From the NCBI RefSeq assembly GCF_000314995.1, contig NZ_BAEO01000005.1, positions 1 to 64,000 on the forward strand: 64,000 nucleotides of DNA, in the 5' to 3' direction. Shown here in pieces: positions 26,584 through 35,135 of the stretch. A model generated the notes under the pieces. That model was not told the origin of the DNA. It searched no databases and was given only the letters and a program-made list of their open reading frames with translations. The translations under genes and the position numbers were made by a program. Each line of letters begins with the position of its first letter. The first letter of the stretch is position 1. This stretch comes from Paraglaciecola arctica BSs20135. GTDB taxonomy: Bacteria; Pseudomonadota; Gammaproteobacteria; Enterobacterales; Alteromonadaceae.

Positions 26584-26660
26584 GAGCACGCTTCGCGCCA
26601 TCATCCATGATGGTTTTTGTCTCGAATCCCTTCGAACCAGATACTCTTTTTCAACAGCAA
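26584..26660. repeat. Dispersed repeat, copy 1
   Basis: From GCACGCTTCGCGCCAT through GTCTCGAATCCCTTC to CTTTTTCAACAGCAAAA, about 77 bases are nearly identical to 28683-28758 on the same strand. Confidence 0.75.
26598..26618 (+). terminator. Terminator after the FG-GAP gene, inside a dispersed repeat
   Basis: CCATCAT-CC-ATGATGG (26598-26613) followed by TTTTT. The stem-loop belongs to the dispersed repeat also found at 28683-28758, so the repeat itself may supply termination. Confidence 0.65.
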
Positions 26661-26665
26661 AAAAA

Positions 26666-26721
26666 AACCTGCGGGGTCAGGTTCGCTGAAAAAAAACCTG
26701 CGGGGTCAGGTTCGCTGAAAA
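26666..26721. repeat. REP-like pair, second family (GGGGTCAGGTTCG)
   Basis: The unit AACCTGCGGGGTCAGGTTCG plus CTGAAAAA is repeated in tandem with a period of 29 bases. An inverted copy, CGAACCTGACCCCGCAGGTT, lies at 26882-26901. The three bracket a RAYT C-terminal remnant. Confidence 0.8.
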
Positions 26722-26728
26722 ATAAAAG

Positions 26729-27232
26729 TCACTTCGGTTTGGATGAGTTAAACGCTTTAGATCTCCTATCACCGCCTTGTGGTAATGGCTTGGCTCTTCT
26801 AGATAAGGTATTAGCAACCTGTTCAATAAACGAATCATTACCTAACTCCCATGCCTTATTTGTTGCATCGCGTACTTTCAACGAACCTGACCCCGCAGGT
26901 TTAACATCTGCCAAAATTTCATCAAAAAATTGCAGTTCGCCTTCAGTAAAGTCTTCTGGAAGCGGTGACCGTCTTCCTGCTTGGAAGTCTTGAAAGTAAG
27001 GTTTGAAAGGTTCATTTAAGCTGGTAGGTGAAAGCATCATTGAGGCAGAACGACTTAATAAGTTCAGGATTTTTCTCTGTTCCTCTAACCCTGACTCTAA
27101 CTTTTCCTTAGCACTCTCTTCAAGGCTTCGCATAACAGAAGAGTACCCATAATGATTTTCAGCTAGTACATCATAGCTCCAGCCGCATGCAACAAAATCA
27201 TCGCGAGCATATAGTTCACTTGAATTGGTCAT
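26729..27232 (-). CDS. Chimeric ORF: cassette protein joined through a REP to a RAYT C-terminal remnant
   Basis: 167 residues in two parts. Residues 1-109 (start MTNSSELYARDDFVACGWSY, ending GELQFFDEILAD) are an unrecognised, helix-rich protein of the kind found in cassette arrays. Then VKPAGSGSL is the translation of the inverted REP word at 26882-26901. Residues about 120-167 (NKAWELGNDSFIEQV, then RRAKPLPQGGDRRSKAF) match the C-terminal tail typical of RAYT transposases. So a RAYT/REP unit entered the 3' end of the gene and decayed, leaving a fused frame. Translation of the fusion is possible but unproven. It sits just downstream of an attC. Confidence 0.7.
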   Translation of the reverse strand: MTNSSELYARDDFVACGWSYDVLAENHYGYSSVMRSLEESAKEKLESGLEEQRKILNLLSRSASMMLSPTSLNEPFKPYFQDFQAGRRSPLPEDFTEGELQFFDEILADVKPAGSGSLKVRDATNKAWELGNDSFIEQVANTLSRRAKPLPQGGDRRSKAFNSSKPK

Positions 27233-27278
27233 TAACTTATTTAATCCTTCTGCTTAAAAGATGAACCACTGCAAAATC

Positions 27279-27368
27279 GCATAACGCTTACAATAACGGG
27301 AAAAACTGAGCGACAGCGAGGATTTTTCCCAGTGAGCGAAGCGAACGTTGTTTATTGTTTTGTTAGAT
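27279..27368 (-). repeat. attC site (minus-strand cassette cluster), B/C junction
   Basis: On the minus strand the left box is ATCTAAC (27362-27368), 9 bases after the stop of gene B, and the right box GTTATGC (27279-27285). Between them, GGGAAAAATCCTCGCTGTCG and CAGTTTTTCCC form the stem. It shares TAACAAAACAAT and ATTGTAAGCGTTA with the attC at 27784-27870, so both come from the same integron type. Confidence 0.85.
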
Positions 27369-27377
27369 ACACGTTGT

Positions 27378-27767
27378 TCAATTAGTTGATATTTCATAAC
27401 GACGACTCTCTGACTTGCGACCTTCTGGACAAATATAATCGATAAAAACGACTAATATATTTTGTGAATGGTGAGAAACAAACCCAAAACTATTGGGATC
27501 TTTAACACTATCAACTTTAACAACGATACCTGAAATTTCATCACCATTTTCATTTAACACAAAGTTACCAGAGGCAATCGGTTTACAGCCATTGTTTATC
27601 TCCGATGGTCCTTGTAACTCGATCATTTTGGCATGTTTTTCATTTGATACTGTATAAGTAAAACCAAGTTCGCTTGAATTTTCTTTATTAAGTAGAAATG
27701 ACTCTAGGGGAGGAGAAGCGATGATCTGGAATGGTAAACCTAGCATAATTAAAACTACGAATTTCAT
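27378..27767 (-). CDS. Small secreted protein of unknown function, cassette gene B
   Basis: 129 residues from ATG 27767 (the frame opens at 27785, inside the attC). A signal peptide is likely (MKFVVLIMLGLPFQIIASPP). The mature part has two cysteines (GCKPIAS and YICPEGRK) and beta-rich composition (ELGFTYTVSNEKHAKMIELQ, DEISGIVVKVDSV). No family recognised. It lies between two attC sites, has no promoter of its own and only a weak ribosome-binding site. Confidence 0.65.
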   Translation of the reverse strand: MKFVVLIMLGLPFQIIASPPLESFLLNKENSSELGFTYTVSNEKHAKMIELQGPSEINNGCKPIASGNFVLNENGDEISGIVVKVDSVKDPNSFGFVSHHSQNILVVFIDYICPEGRKSESRRYEISTN

Positions 27768-27783
27768 GATTACATCCAAGTGC

Positions 27784-27870
27784 ATCTAACGCTTACAATT
27801 TGGGGCAAATTCGAGCGCAGCGAGTATTTGTCCCAGCCAGCTTGCTGGCGACAACATTGTTTTGTTATAC
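27784..27870 (-). repeat. attC site, A/B junction
   Basis: On the minus strand GTATAAC (27864-27870) lies 2 bases after the stop of gene A, and GTTAGAT (27784-27790), a strict GTTRRRY box, lies 16 bases before the start of gene B. The interior pairs GGGACAAATACTCG with CGAATTTGCCCC. The outer pairing is ACAAT with ATTGT. This is the best-formed attC in the window. Confidence 0.9.
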
Positions 27871-27872
27871 AC

Positions 27873-28190
27873 CTACACTCCACCCCAAAATATAAACTTT
27901 GTTGGTTTTGAATCAGACATTGAAACACTGTAGCTGCAACCAGCGCCATCTTCGTACTCTTTTTTACAGAAATATAGTAATGACCATTTGCTATTTTTAT
28001 AGTCAAAAGTTAGCGAATATAAAATGTACTTTTCAATTTGAATTTTAGGGTGTTCTTTTTGGATATAATTCTCAGCGAGTATTTCTACCTCTTCTGCTGA
28101 TAGATATGGAATAGAAGTTAATTTTGGAGTTAACGAACACCCAGTGACTCCTAACGCAAATATAAGACCCAACAAAAATATTTTATTCAT
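27873..28190 (-). CDS. Small lipoprotein, cassette gene A
   Basis: 105 residues from ATG 28190 (MNKIFLLGLIFALGVTGCS): a lipoprotein signal with the lipobox GVTGC. The frame extends upstream to 28223 but crosses the attC. The mature part has SAEEVEILAENYIQKEHP and SLLYFCKKEYEDGAGCSYSV, reminiscent of small surface lipoproteins found in integron cassettes. No known family. The stop TAG at 27873-27875 abuts the attC. No promoter is visible between the previous attC and the start. Confidence 0.7.
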   Translation of the reverse strand: MNKIFLLGLIFALGVTGCSLTPKLTSIPYLSAEEVEILAENYIQKEHPKIQIEKYILYSLTFDYKNSKWSLLYFCKKEYEDGAGCSYSVSMSDSKPTKFIFWGGV

Positions 28191-28196
28191 AGTGGT

Positions 28197-28246
28197 GTAT
28201 AACGAGGCTGTAGAATTTATCATTCTCAGCCAGTAATTTGTTAATA
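28197..28246 (-). repeat. Short attC-like site upstream of cassette gene A
   Basis: GTTATAC (28197-28203 on the minus strand) is a right box 6 bases before gene A. TATTAAC (28240-28246) is a left box. Between them GGCTG-t-AGAAT (28206-28216) pairs with ATTCTCAGCC (28222-28231), a 10-bp stem with one bulged base, as in attC hairpins. At 50 bp it is shorter than the usual range. Confidence 0.6.
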
Positions 28247-28433
28247 CTAAGACAATAATTGAGCATGCCAGCTATTTCAATGACTTATCGATTTATCTGG
28301 GATATTGATTTGAGCTACTGTTCGAAAGTAATTACATGGACACACATCGTAAGAAAACAAAAAATCGGCTTTATCGAAACTCGCTTTGGTGCCTCCGACA
28401 CCACTCTTGCCCTACCCTCGCATTTATGTTCGC

Positions 28434-28536
28434 CAATTATTTCTGAGATTTAGTAGGTCAATTTACATGGATGTAAATTGAGTCGTAGAGTGCCGGGAGC
28501 ACATTACGACGACCTGCTAAATCTCAGAAATAATTG
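28434..28536. repeat. 103-bp palindromic element, 27-bp arms
   Basis: The 27 bases at 28434-28460 are inverted at 28510-28536 with one mismatch (outer word CCAATTATTTCTGAGATTTA). Inside is a second hairpin, CAATTTACAT-GG-ATGTAAATTG. Such CATGGATG-centred palindromes look like dispersed intergenic repeats of marine gammaproteobacteria. No gene. Confidence 0.8.
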
Positions 28537-28960
28537 GATGAAGAACATAGTTTGGCGAGCGGCCTTTTTTGCCTACTTTTTTTGGCTGTAGCAAAAAAGT
28601 AGGTCGCACAGAAGGGATTCTGTGAGAAACCTGCCACGGAAGGCAGTAAGCGTAAGCGCATGCTTTATCTTTATAAAATACTAAGCGCACGCTTCGCGCC
28701 ATTATCCCTGATGGTTTTGTCTCGAATCCCTTCAATCCAGTTACTTCTTTTCAACAGCCAAAAGAAGTAACCAAGAAATGCCGCTCGCTGCTAAAGTATT
28801 TAACCGCAAAAAATGGCTTATTCTTGGGTCGTTACGAATGTATCCCTTCAAGCTTCACTCAAATGACTTCCTTGTCATTTGCCCCAAGAATAAGCCATTT
28901 TTAGCTGAAACTTTAAAGGCGGAAAAAGCAGTGGCGGAGCCACCAAAGCAGTTATCGGCG
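28537..28960. repeat. Composite repeat block with two 11-bp hairpins
   Basis: CCTACTTTTTT pairs with AAAAAAGTAGG around GGCTGTAGC (about 28572-28603), and TTACTTCTTTT (28741-28751) pairs with AAAAGAAGTAA (28760-28770) around CAACAGCC. Between them, 28683-28758 is the second copy of the dispersed repeat at 26584-26660. Open frames here are low-complexity by-products of the repeat and overlap the GST gene, so I do not call genes. Confidence 0.6.
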
Positions 28961-29005
28961 ATGCCAATACTTTTGCCCTACTCTCGACTCAGAACTCACC
29001 AACTA

Positions 29006-29662
29006 TTAGTCCTCGGCGTTAATCCAAAACTCATGTTTACCCATAACCCTAGTAAACATCCCACTCTGCAAATAAAAATTCAACCACTCCCTCACCCGCG
29101 GATAAGGCGCTTGCAAATACCAATGCCGCTCAACCTTAGCAAACTGCCGAATAAACGGCATCAAGGCAATATCTGCCAAGCTTTCCTGATCTGACATTAG
29201 AAAAGCACTGTCGCTTAAGCGATTTTCCAACTTTTGAATAAACACCTCACAGGCCTGCCTACATTCGGTTACGTTATCTTCACGGTAGCGTGAAGCCGCC
29301 TTATAAGCGTTTAAACAAGTTTTAAATTCATCATCAAATAATCTGATCAAATCCAACATCTTAGGTAACGCGTTTTGATCAAACCCGTGCAACAAATCAT
29401 CAGGGTCGTTTTTAGTCAGCGCCCACAACATCACGTCTAGACTTTCGTCAATCACCGTTGGGGGTTGTAGTGCGTTATCCAAAACTAAAATAGGTACGGT
29501 GCCTTTAGCCGAAGCCGCGAGCATGTCAGCCGGTTTTTGCTTGAGATTCACTTCTCTTAAATCAATCTGCAGCTGGGCTTTATATATGCCTATCCTCGCT
29601 CGCATGGCATAGGGGCAATTTCTTAATGAATAGAGTATGGGTAGTGGCATAAGGGCTGGCAT
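29006..29662 (-). CDS. Glutathione S-transferase family protein
   Basis: 218 residues. The N-terminal thioredoxin-fold domain has YSLRNCPYAMRARIGI (cysteine in the active-site position, as in omega/SspA-like GSTs), KGTVPILVLD with the cis-proline, and VIDESLDVMLWAL for glutathione gamma-glutamyl contact. The C-terminal helical domain runs from about 95. Likely a thiol transferase or deglutathionylase rather than a classical detoxifying GST. Starts about 140 bases from the divergent U32 gene. Its 3' end abuts the repeat block. Confidence 0.88.
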   Translation of the reverse strand: MPALMPLPILYSLRNCPYAMRARIGIYKAQLQIDLREVNLKQKPADMLAASAKGTVPILVLDNALQPPTVIDESLDVMLWALTKNDPDDLLHGFDQNALPKMLDLIRLFDDEFKTCLNAYKAASRYREDNVTECRQACEVFIQKLENRLSDSAFLMSDQESLADIALMPFIRQFAKVERHWYLQAPYPRVREWLNFYLQSGMFTRVMGKHEFWINAED

Positions 29663-29803
29663 ATTTTGTATTATTCGCTATTTCTCTGGCTTATTTGGGC
29701 ACTTTGTAATGAATACGTAGAATAATCTACTCTAGCGATATTCATTCGCTAAATATACGGGTAAAATCCGCGCTTTAAAATTAACAGGCCAAAACTTACC
29801 TAC

Positions 29804-32134
29804 ATGAAGCATAAAATTGAACTATTAGCCCCAGGCGGTGATGTTGATGCCATTAAAGCGGCGATTATTGCTGGTGCTGATGCGGTGTATTGCGGTTTAG
29901 ATACCTTTAATGCTCGTAATCGTGCGTCTAATATTTCCTTTGATGAACTTGTAGGGGTGATCAGGCTTGCTCACCAATATGAATGCCAGATTTTTCTGAC
30001 TCTGAATATTGTGATTTTAGAACGAGAATTCACCACCCTAGCTAAGTTACTAAGCAAGTTGGTCAATACCACCCTTGATGGTGTGATTGTGCAAGATATT
30101 GGTATGTTTAATCTGATTAAGCATCATTTTCCCACTTTAGATATTCATGCATCCACCCAGATGACTACCCACAATGCGGGGCAAATTGGCTTTCTTAAAA
30201 AGCTAGGGGCTTCACGGGTTAATTTCTCTAGAGAGTTAAACTTGCGAGAAATTACCGCCCTTAATGCGGTGTGTGTTGAACATGATGTGTTGTCAGAAGT
30301 GTTTGTACATGGTTCGCTCTGTGTAGCGTTTTCTGGTTTATGTTATTCAACTTCTGCTAGCGTAGGTAATTCAGGCAACCGCGGCCGTTGTAGTCAGGCG
30401 TGTAGAGAAGAATACGAAACCACAGAATCTGGGCATAATTTCCCGCTGAATATTAAAGATAACTCAGCCTTTTTTGACCTACCGGCTTTGATAGAAGCTG
30501 GTGTGCATTCATTCAAAATTGAAGGCCGCATCAAAGGTGCAAGTTATGTACATACTGTGGTGGATAGTTTTCGTAAACAGATAGATGGTTTTATGAAAAC
30601 AGGTCAACTTTTGGAAGATGGTGAACGCTTGTATAAGGTGTTTAATCGGGACTTTTCGAACGCCTTTTTACGTGGTGATCTAAACCAGTCTATGTTTATC
30701 GATAATCCACGTGACAACACAAAAAACCATGCCTTAGCTAAAATCGGGGACAGCAAAACCAGTGCAGCTAAAGACAGCAATTTGATTTCAGTGGTGCAAA
30801 TACAAGAAGTAGAACAGTCTCTGTATCAAGAAAAAAATGAAATTAACGATCTGGTTAGAGACAAAATTCAATATTTAAGCATTGATAAATTACCTTTAAC
30901 TCTTAGTTTTGCAGGTGAAGCAGGCAGTCCGTTAACTCTAACAGTGAGCACAAACACGGCCTCTGAAGAGCAGACTTCAACAGTTAATATGCCAATAGAA
31001 GCAACCAAACATTTTGAGCTTCAATCAACCAGTTTGTTAACTCAAAGCGAACACAATGCTATAGATCAAGCCACTTTAGAGAAACGTTTCAGAACCTTAG
31101 CCACGGCTGAATATGTACTTAAAGAAATGGATATGACTCACTTATCTGCTGGCTTAAGTATCCCATTTAAAGAGCTGACATTATTAAAAAATGAAGCTGC
31201 ACGTTTACTGAATGATTCAAAGCCGTTAATACCTGCAGTTGAATTACCGCCATTAGCACGGCATGCCAAAGATAGTCAAAATACTCAGGCGGAGCTGTCG
31301 ATATTGATCAGTGACGAGTCGGATGCTTATTTAACCGATACCACCAGCGCTGACATTTATTTTAAATTACCTGACGCTTATAAACGTGATTGCACTAAAT
31401 ACATTACCTTTCTAAGCGCTAATCCTCGCTTAATCCCTTGGTTTCCAGCGGTATTAATAGGTAAAGACTATGACGTGGCGATTAATATTTTAGAGCAAGT
31501 TATGCCGCCACTAATTGTCACTAACAATACCGGCATCGCTTACCGGGCAAATCAATTAGGCATTAAATGGATTGCGGGCCCATTTTTAAACACCACTAAT
31601 TCTTATGCGTTAATGGCGATGCAGGAAGAGTTTGATTGCAGCGGTGCGTTTATCTCTAATGAACTGAATAAACAACAAATGCAAAACATTGCCCGCCCTG
31701 CTAACTTTAAATTGTTCTACAGTATTTATCATCCGATTTTGTTAATGACCAGCCGCCAATGTTTCTTCCAACAAAGTGTGGGCTGTGAAAAACCGCGGAT
31801 CGATAATGGTTGTATGTTGTCTTGTGATAAATCAACAAGCATTACCAATCTTAAAGGTGTGTCCTTTGCGATTGATAAACAAAAAGCGGGTTACCCTAGT
31901 ATCTACAACAATGACCAGTTTCTGAATATGCAGGTTATTAATGATCTGTCTGATTTATTTGATGGTTTCATGATTGATTTAACCAATATTGGTGCCGGAA
32001 ATAAGGCCTCGCCTGACAAAGTAGAATTAATTAGCCAATTCGAACAGTTATTAGCCGGTGAACAACAGGTAGAACAGCGTTTAAATAGCATGGTAACTGA
32101 TTCAACAGTCAGTCAGTATCATACTGGTTTGTAA
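29804..32134 (+). CDS. U32 family protein, RlhA-like (long form)
   Basis: 776 residues. Residues 1-300 form the U32 core: LLAPGGDVDAIKAAIIAGADAVYCG, HASTQMTTHN, SRELNLREI, FVHGSLCVAFSGLCYSTSASVGNSGNRGRCSQACR (Fe-S ligand cysteines) and SFKIEGRIKG. Known U32 members such as RlhA and TrhP hydroxylate 23S rRNA or tRNA with prephenate-derived chemistry, rather than being collagenases. E. coli RlhA has about 650 residues; this protein has an extra C-terminal domain with its own cysteine set (SVGCEKPRIDNGCMLSCDKS). Monocistronic. The target RNA cannot be told. Confidence 0.85.
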   Translation: MKHKIELLAPGGDVDAIKAAIIAGADAVYCGLDTFNARNRASNISFDELVGVIRLAHQYECQIFLTLNIVILEREFTTLAKLLSKLVNTTLDGVIVQDIGMFNLIKHHFPTLDIHASTQMTTHNAGQIGFLKKLGASRVNFSRELNLREITALNAVCVEHDVLSEVFVHGSLCVAFSGLCYSTSASVGNSGNRGRCSQACREEYETTESGHNFPLNIKDNSAFFDLPALIEAGVHSFKIEGRIKGASYVHTVVDSFRKQIDGFMKTGQLLEDGERLYKVFNRDFSNAFLRGDLNQSMFIDNPRDNTKNHALAKIGDSKTSAAKDSNLISVVQIQEVEQSLYQEKNEINDLVRDKIQYLSIDKLPLTLSFAGEAGSPLTLTVSTNTASEEQTSTVNMPIEATKHFELQSTSLLTQSEHNAIDQATLEKRFRTLATAEYVLKEMDMTHLSAGLSIPFKELTLLKNEAARLLNDSKPLIPAVELPPLARHAKDSQNTQAELSILISDESDAYLTDTTSADIYFKLPDAYKRDCTKYITFLSANPRLIPWFPAVLIGKDYDVAINILEQVMPPLIVTNNTGIAYRANQLGIKWIAGPFLNTTNSYALMAMQEEFDCSGAFISNELNKQQMQNIARPANFKLFYSIYHPILLMTSRQCFFQQSVGCEKPRIDNGCMLSCDKSTSITNLKGVSFAIDKQKAGYPSIYNNDQFLNMQVINDLSDLFDGFMIDLTNIGAGNKASPDKVELISQFEQLLAGEQQVEQRLNSMVTDSTVSQYHTGL

Positions 32135-32384
32135 CGTTCAGGCGATTATCAAAATATATCCACAAGCATTCACGTACTTGTGTGTTCTATAAAAGTTTAT
32201 AAGGCTGCTTGTTTACGCAGCCTTAAAACCATCCTTTTCCGTTCACAGCGATCCCGTAGAAGAAAACACGTAAAGCTAACACACATAAACTAAATTCCCG
32301 TGCTACTCGTACTTAAATTCGTTAACATTTATCATTAATCTAGAGCTAGCTCTTAGCTCGTAATTTTGAGTTATAAAAAGTTTT

Positions 32385-33203
32385 ATGGATCTTATTATTT
32401 TTGACTTAGATGGCACTCTATTAAATGACGCATCTGAAATATCCACTTTTACAAAAGACACACTCGCTCTGCTAAGCGAAAAAAACATTGCCTATACTTT
32501 GGCAACAGGCCGCACTATGCTTTCAGCCCAACGAATTGTAGACGGTCATGATTTTGTATTACCGCAAATTTTCAATAATGGTGTGGCAGTATGGGATCCT
32601 AACACCCAACAACTGACTCTCGAAAACCTTCTTAACAACGCTGAAATTTCAACTATTTTTGATGTTGCCCTTACACAAGGAATTACGCCTTTTGTTAATG
32701 TCATCGATAATAATCATCACTATATTTTTCATGCAGAAACACGTCACGATGTAGAAAATGAACTCATCAATAATTACTTTTCTAACACCAAAGCTAAACT
32801 ATTGCCGGTCGGATCCTTACCCATTAATAGTCAGGTAACTAATATTAGTATGATTGGCACTGCTGAACCTATCCATCAGATGTGGCGAGAATTTAATTCC
32901 CATAAAAACTTAGTTGCCTATTCTGGGGCAGCTTTAGAGGGTAATAACTTTTGGTGGTTAGATGTTCATCATAGATACGCTAATAAGGGCGCTGCAGTTA
33001 CCAATTTGAAAAAGCAATTGGGTGCTAGCAAGATTATTTGTTTTGGAGATGGTGACAACGATTTAAGTATGTTTGCCCTTGCAGATGAAAGTTATGCCCC
33101 ACAGAATGCAAAAGTTGAAGTTCAGAACTCTGCGAGCGCCGTAATTGGGCATAATCACAAAGATGGTATTGCGCACTTTTTGAGAGAACGTTTCTCGCTC
33201 TAG
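32385..33203 (+). CDS. HAD-superfamily phosphatase, Cof/YbiV type
   Basis: 272 residues. Motif I is FDLDGTLLND at the N-terminus, motif II is in LATGRT, motif III is the K in ANKGAAV, and motif IV is CFGDGDNDLSMFALAD. The C2-type cap (about 85-190) assigns it to the Cof subfamily, which dephosphorylates sugar phosphates, FMN or PLP with broad specificity. Unlinked to its neighbours. Substrate open. Confidence 0.92.
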   Translation: MDLIIFDLDGTLLNDASEISTFTKDTLALLSEKNIAYTLATGRTMLSAQRIVDGHDFVLPQIFNNGVAVWDPNTQQLTLENLLNNAEISTIFDVALTQGITPFVNVIDNNHHYIFHAETRHDVENELINNYFSNTKAKLLPVGSLPINSQVTNISMIGTAEPIHQMWREFNSHKNLVAYSGAALEGNNFWWLDVHHRYANKGAAVTNLKKQLGASKIICFGDGDNDLSMFALADESYAPQNAKVEVQNSASAVIGHNHKDGIAHFLRERFSL

Positions 33204-33347
33204 TGATTAAAGCCATGGAAGTTTGTCATTTATATGTTTATTAAAATCAATCAGTAAGGTCACTATATTGGATGAAGGCATTGGGCAATAAATATGCTAT
33301 TAATAGTGTCTTGCCGCAAAACATTGTCATAAAAGGAAATTGCTGAA

Positions 33348-34835
33348 GTGAGTATAAAAACCAATAAAGTAGATGTGCTAATTATCGGAGCTGGCATATC
33401 TGGTATAGGCGCGGCATACCATCTTCAGAAACATTGCCCCAATAAATCATACGCAATTATCGAAGCTCGAGCCGCATTAGGCGGTACTTGGGATCTATTT
33501 CGATATCCGGGGATCCGTTCTGATTCCGACATGTCTACATTCGGCTTTAACTTCAAACCTTGGCGTTCCCCAAAAGCTATTTCACCAGGCGCCGATATCA
33601 AGTCTTATATCGCTGAAGCCGCCACTGAAAATGGTATAAACGAACACATAGTATTTGAACATAAAGTCATCTCAGCCAACTGGGATAGCACTCATGCAAA
33701 ATGGCATACTCAAGTACAAAACCTGCAAACAGGAGAATGCTGCCAGTATATTAGCCGTTTCTTTTTTTCTGGTGCCGGTTATTACAACTACGATGAGGGA
33801 TACACTCCTGATTTTAAAGGTGTTGAAAGCTTTGAAGGTGATATTATTCACCCACAACACTGGCCGCAAGATATTGATTACACAAATAAAAATGTGATTG
33901 TAATAGGTAGCGGTGCGACTGCTATTACCCTTGTTCCGGCTTTAGCTGCTACAGCTAAACATGTGACTATGTTACAGCGCTCTCCTACCTACATTGCTTC
34001 GCTACCTGAACAAGATGTTTTTGCTAATGCTATGCGCCGCTATCTACCGGCCAAACTAGCCTACAGTCTAAGTCGCTGGAGAAAAATACTTCAGGGCATG
34101 TTTATGTATAGCATGTCTAGACGACGTCCCGAGTCAGTCAAAAAAGTGATACGGAAAGGCATAATTGATGAGCTAGGAGAAGATTACCCAGTTGATAAAC
34201 ACTTTAAACCTAAATATCAACCTTGGGATCAACGGGCATGTCTAGTGCCTGACGGTGATTTATTTACTGCCATAAAAAATGGTTCGGCCAGTGTGGTCAC
34301 TGAAGTTATAGATACATTTACCGCTACTGGTATTAAGTTGCAATCAGGCGAAGAGCTTCACGCCGATATTATTGTGACGGCTACAGGCCTCAAATTAGAT
34401 TTACTCGGTTCTTATGAGCTAAGCATTGACCACAAACCATTTAGAGTTGCCGACAGTTATTGTTATAAAGGCATGATGTTAAGTGGCTTACCTAACTTCG
34501 CTTTCTCAATGGGTTATACTAATGCCTCTTGGACTCTTAAATCAGATTTAGTGGGTCAATATGTATGCCGCTTAATTAATCATATGGACAAACATCAACA
34601 TCAATACTGTCAGCCGGTATTGCCGCTTAAGGGCATTGAAGCTGTGCCTTTTATTGATTTTAATTCTGGGTACATTCTTCGGGCATTAGATAAAATCCCT
34701 AAACAGGGCCGCGAAAAGCCCTGGAGGCTTAACCAAAACTATATACTTGATCGGATTAGTTTGAGCTATTCTTCTGTGGTTGATAACTGTATTATTTTTT
34801 CTTCTATTAATCCTACTAACCCTAGTTCAAGTTAA
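33348..34835 (+). CDS. Flavin-containing (Baeyer-Villiger) monooxygenase
   Basis: 495 residues from GTG 33348, with AAAGGAAA upstream. FAD loop IIGAGISGIGAAYHL, GGTWDLFRYPGIRSDSDM (the GTW and YPG region shared by BVMOs), the BVMO fingerprint FEGDIIHPQHWP matching FxGxxxHxxxWP, and an NADPH loop VIGSGATAITLVP. Oxidises ketones to esters or heteroatoms using NADPH and O2. Substrate unknown. Followed 300 bases later by an MFS carrier on the same strand, which could export or import the compound (inference). Confidence 0.93.
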   Translation: MSIKTNKVDVLIIGAGISGIGAAYHLQKHCPNKSYAIIEARAALGGTWDLFRYPGIRSDSDMSTFGFNFKPWRSPKAISPGADIKSYIAEAATENGINEHIVFEHKVISANWDSTHAKWHTQVQNLQTGECCQYISRFFFSGAGYYNYDEGYTPDFKGVESFEGDIIHPQHWPQDIDYTNKNVIVIGSGATAITLVPALAATAKHVTMLQRSPTYIASLPEQDVFANAMRRYLPAKLAYSLSRWRKILQGMFMYSMSRRRPESVKKVIRKGIIDELGEDYPVDKHFKPKYQPWDQRACLVPDGDLFTAIKNGSASVVTEVIDTFTATGIKLQSGEELHADIIVTATGLKLDLLGSYELSIDHKPFRVADSYCYKGMMLSGLPNFAFSMGYTNASWTLKSDLVGQYVCRLINHMDKHQHQYCQPVLPLKGIEAVPFIDFNSGYILRALDKIPKQGREKPWRLNQNYILDRISLSYSSVVDNCIIFSSINPTNPSSS

Positions 34836-35135
34836 ATAACACAACAATTGTGATCCAATTACATAGTTAAACTTTATTAATAACCAATTGTTGGATATAG
34901 AATAACTTCAGATAAGTTGTGTGTATTAATAAAGACTATTGGTTTAATTGTGTTTAGTCGCTAGGATCTACACTAAATGGCATCTTGGCCATATAAAAAT
35001 CAACTATGAAAATACCCCTATCAAAGCAAACATTGAGGCTTATGTGCCTAAAGTAACGAGTAAATATGAATTACGGAGTTCTCGCTACCGGATCTGTGAA
35101 CAGACATCTGTACCTATGACGTATTCTCAATACCT
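34836..35135. other. Gene-free region before the MFS gene
   Basis: About 300 bases. A 60-codon frame at 34948-35139 has no ribosome-binding site or family match. A CAATTGTT/AACAATTG word pair (34850-34890) is the only symmetry seen. Confidence 0.4.

Noticed and set aside
26584-26660. tRNA-like words (GTCTCGAATCCC) as a tRNA fragment
   Set aside because: No cloverleaf, acceptor stem or anticodon arm can be drawn. It is a dispersed repeat.
28517-28735. Minus-strand 72-codon frame
   Set aside because: Falls entirely in the palindromic repeat block and has low-complexity content.
28778-29194. Plus-strand frame of 138 codons next to the GST gene
   Set aside because: It overlaps the GST gene on the other strand, has no start signal or family, and part lies in the repeat block.
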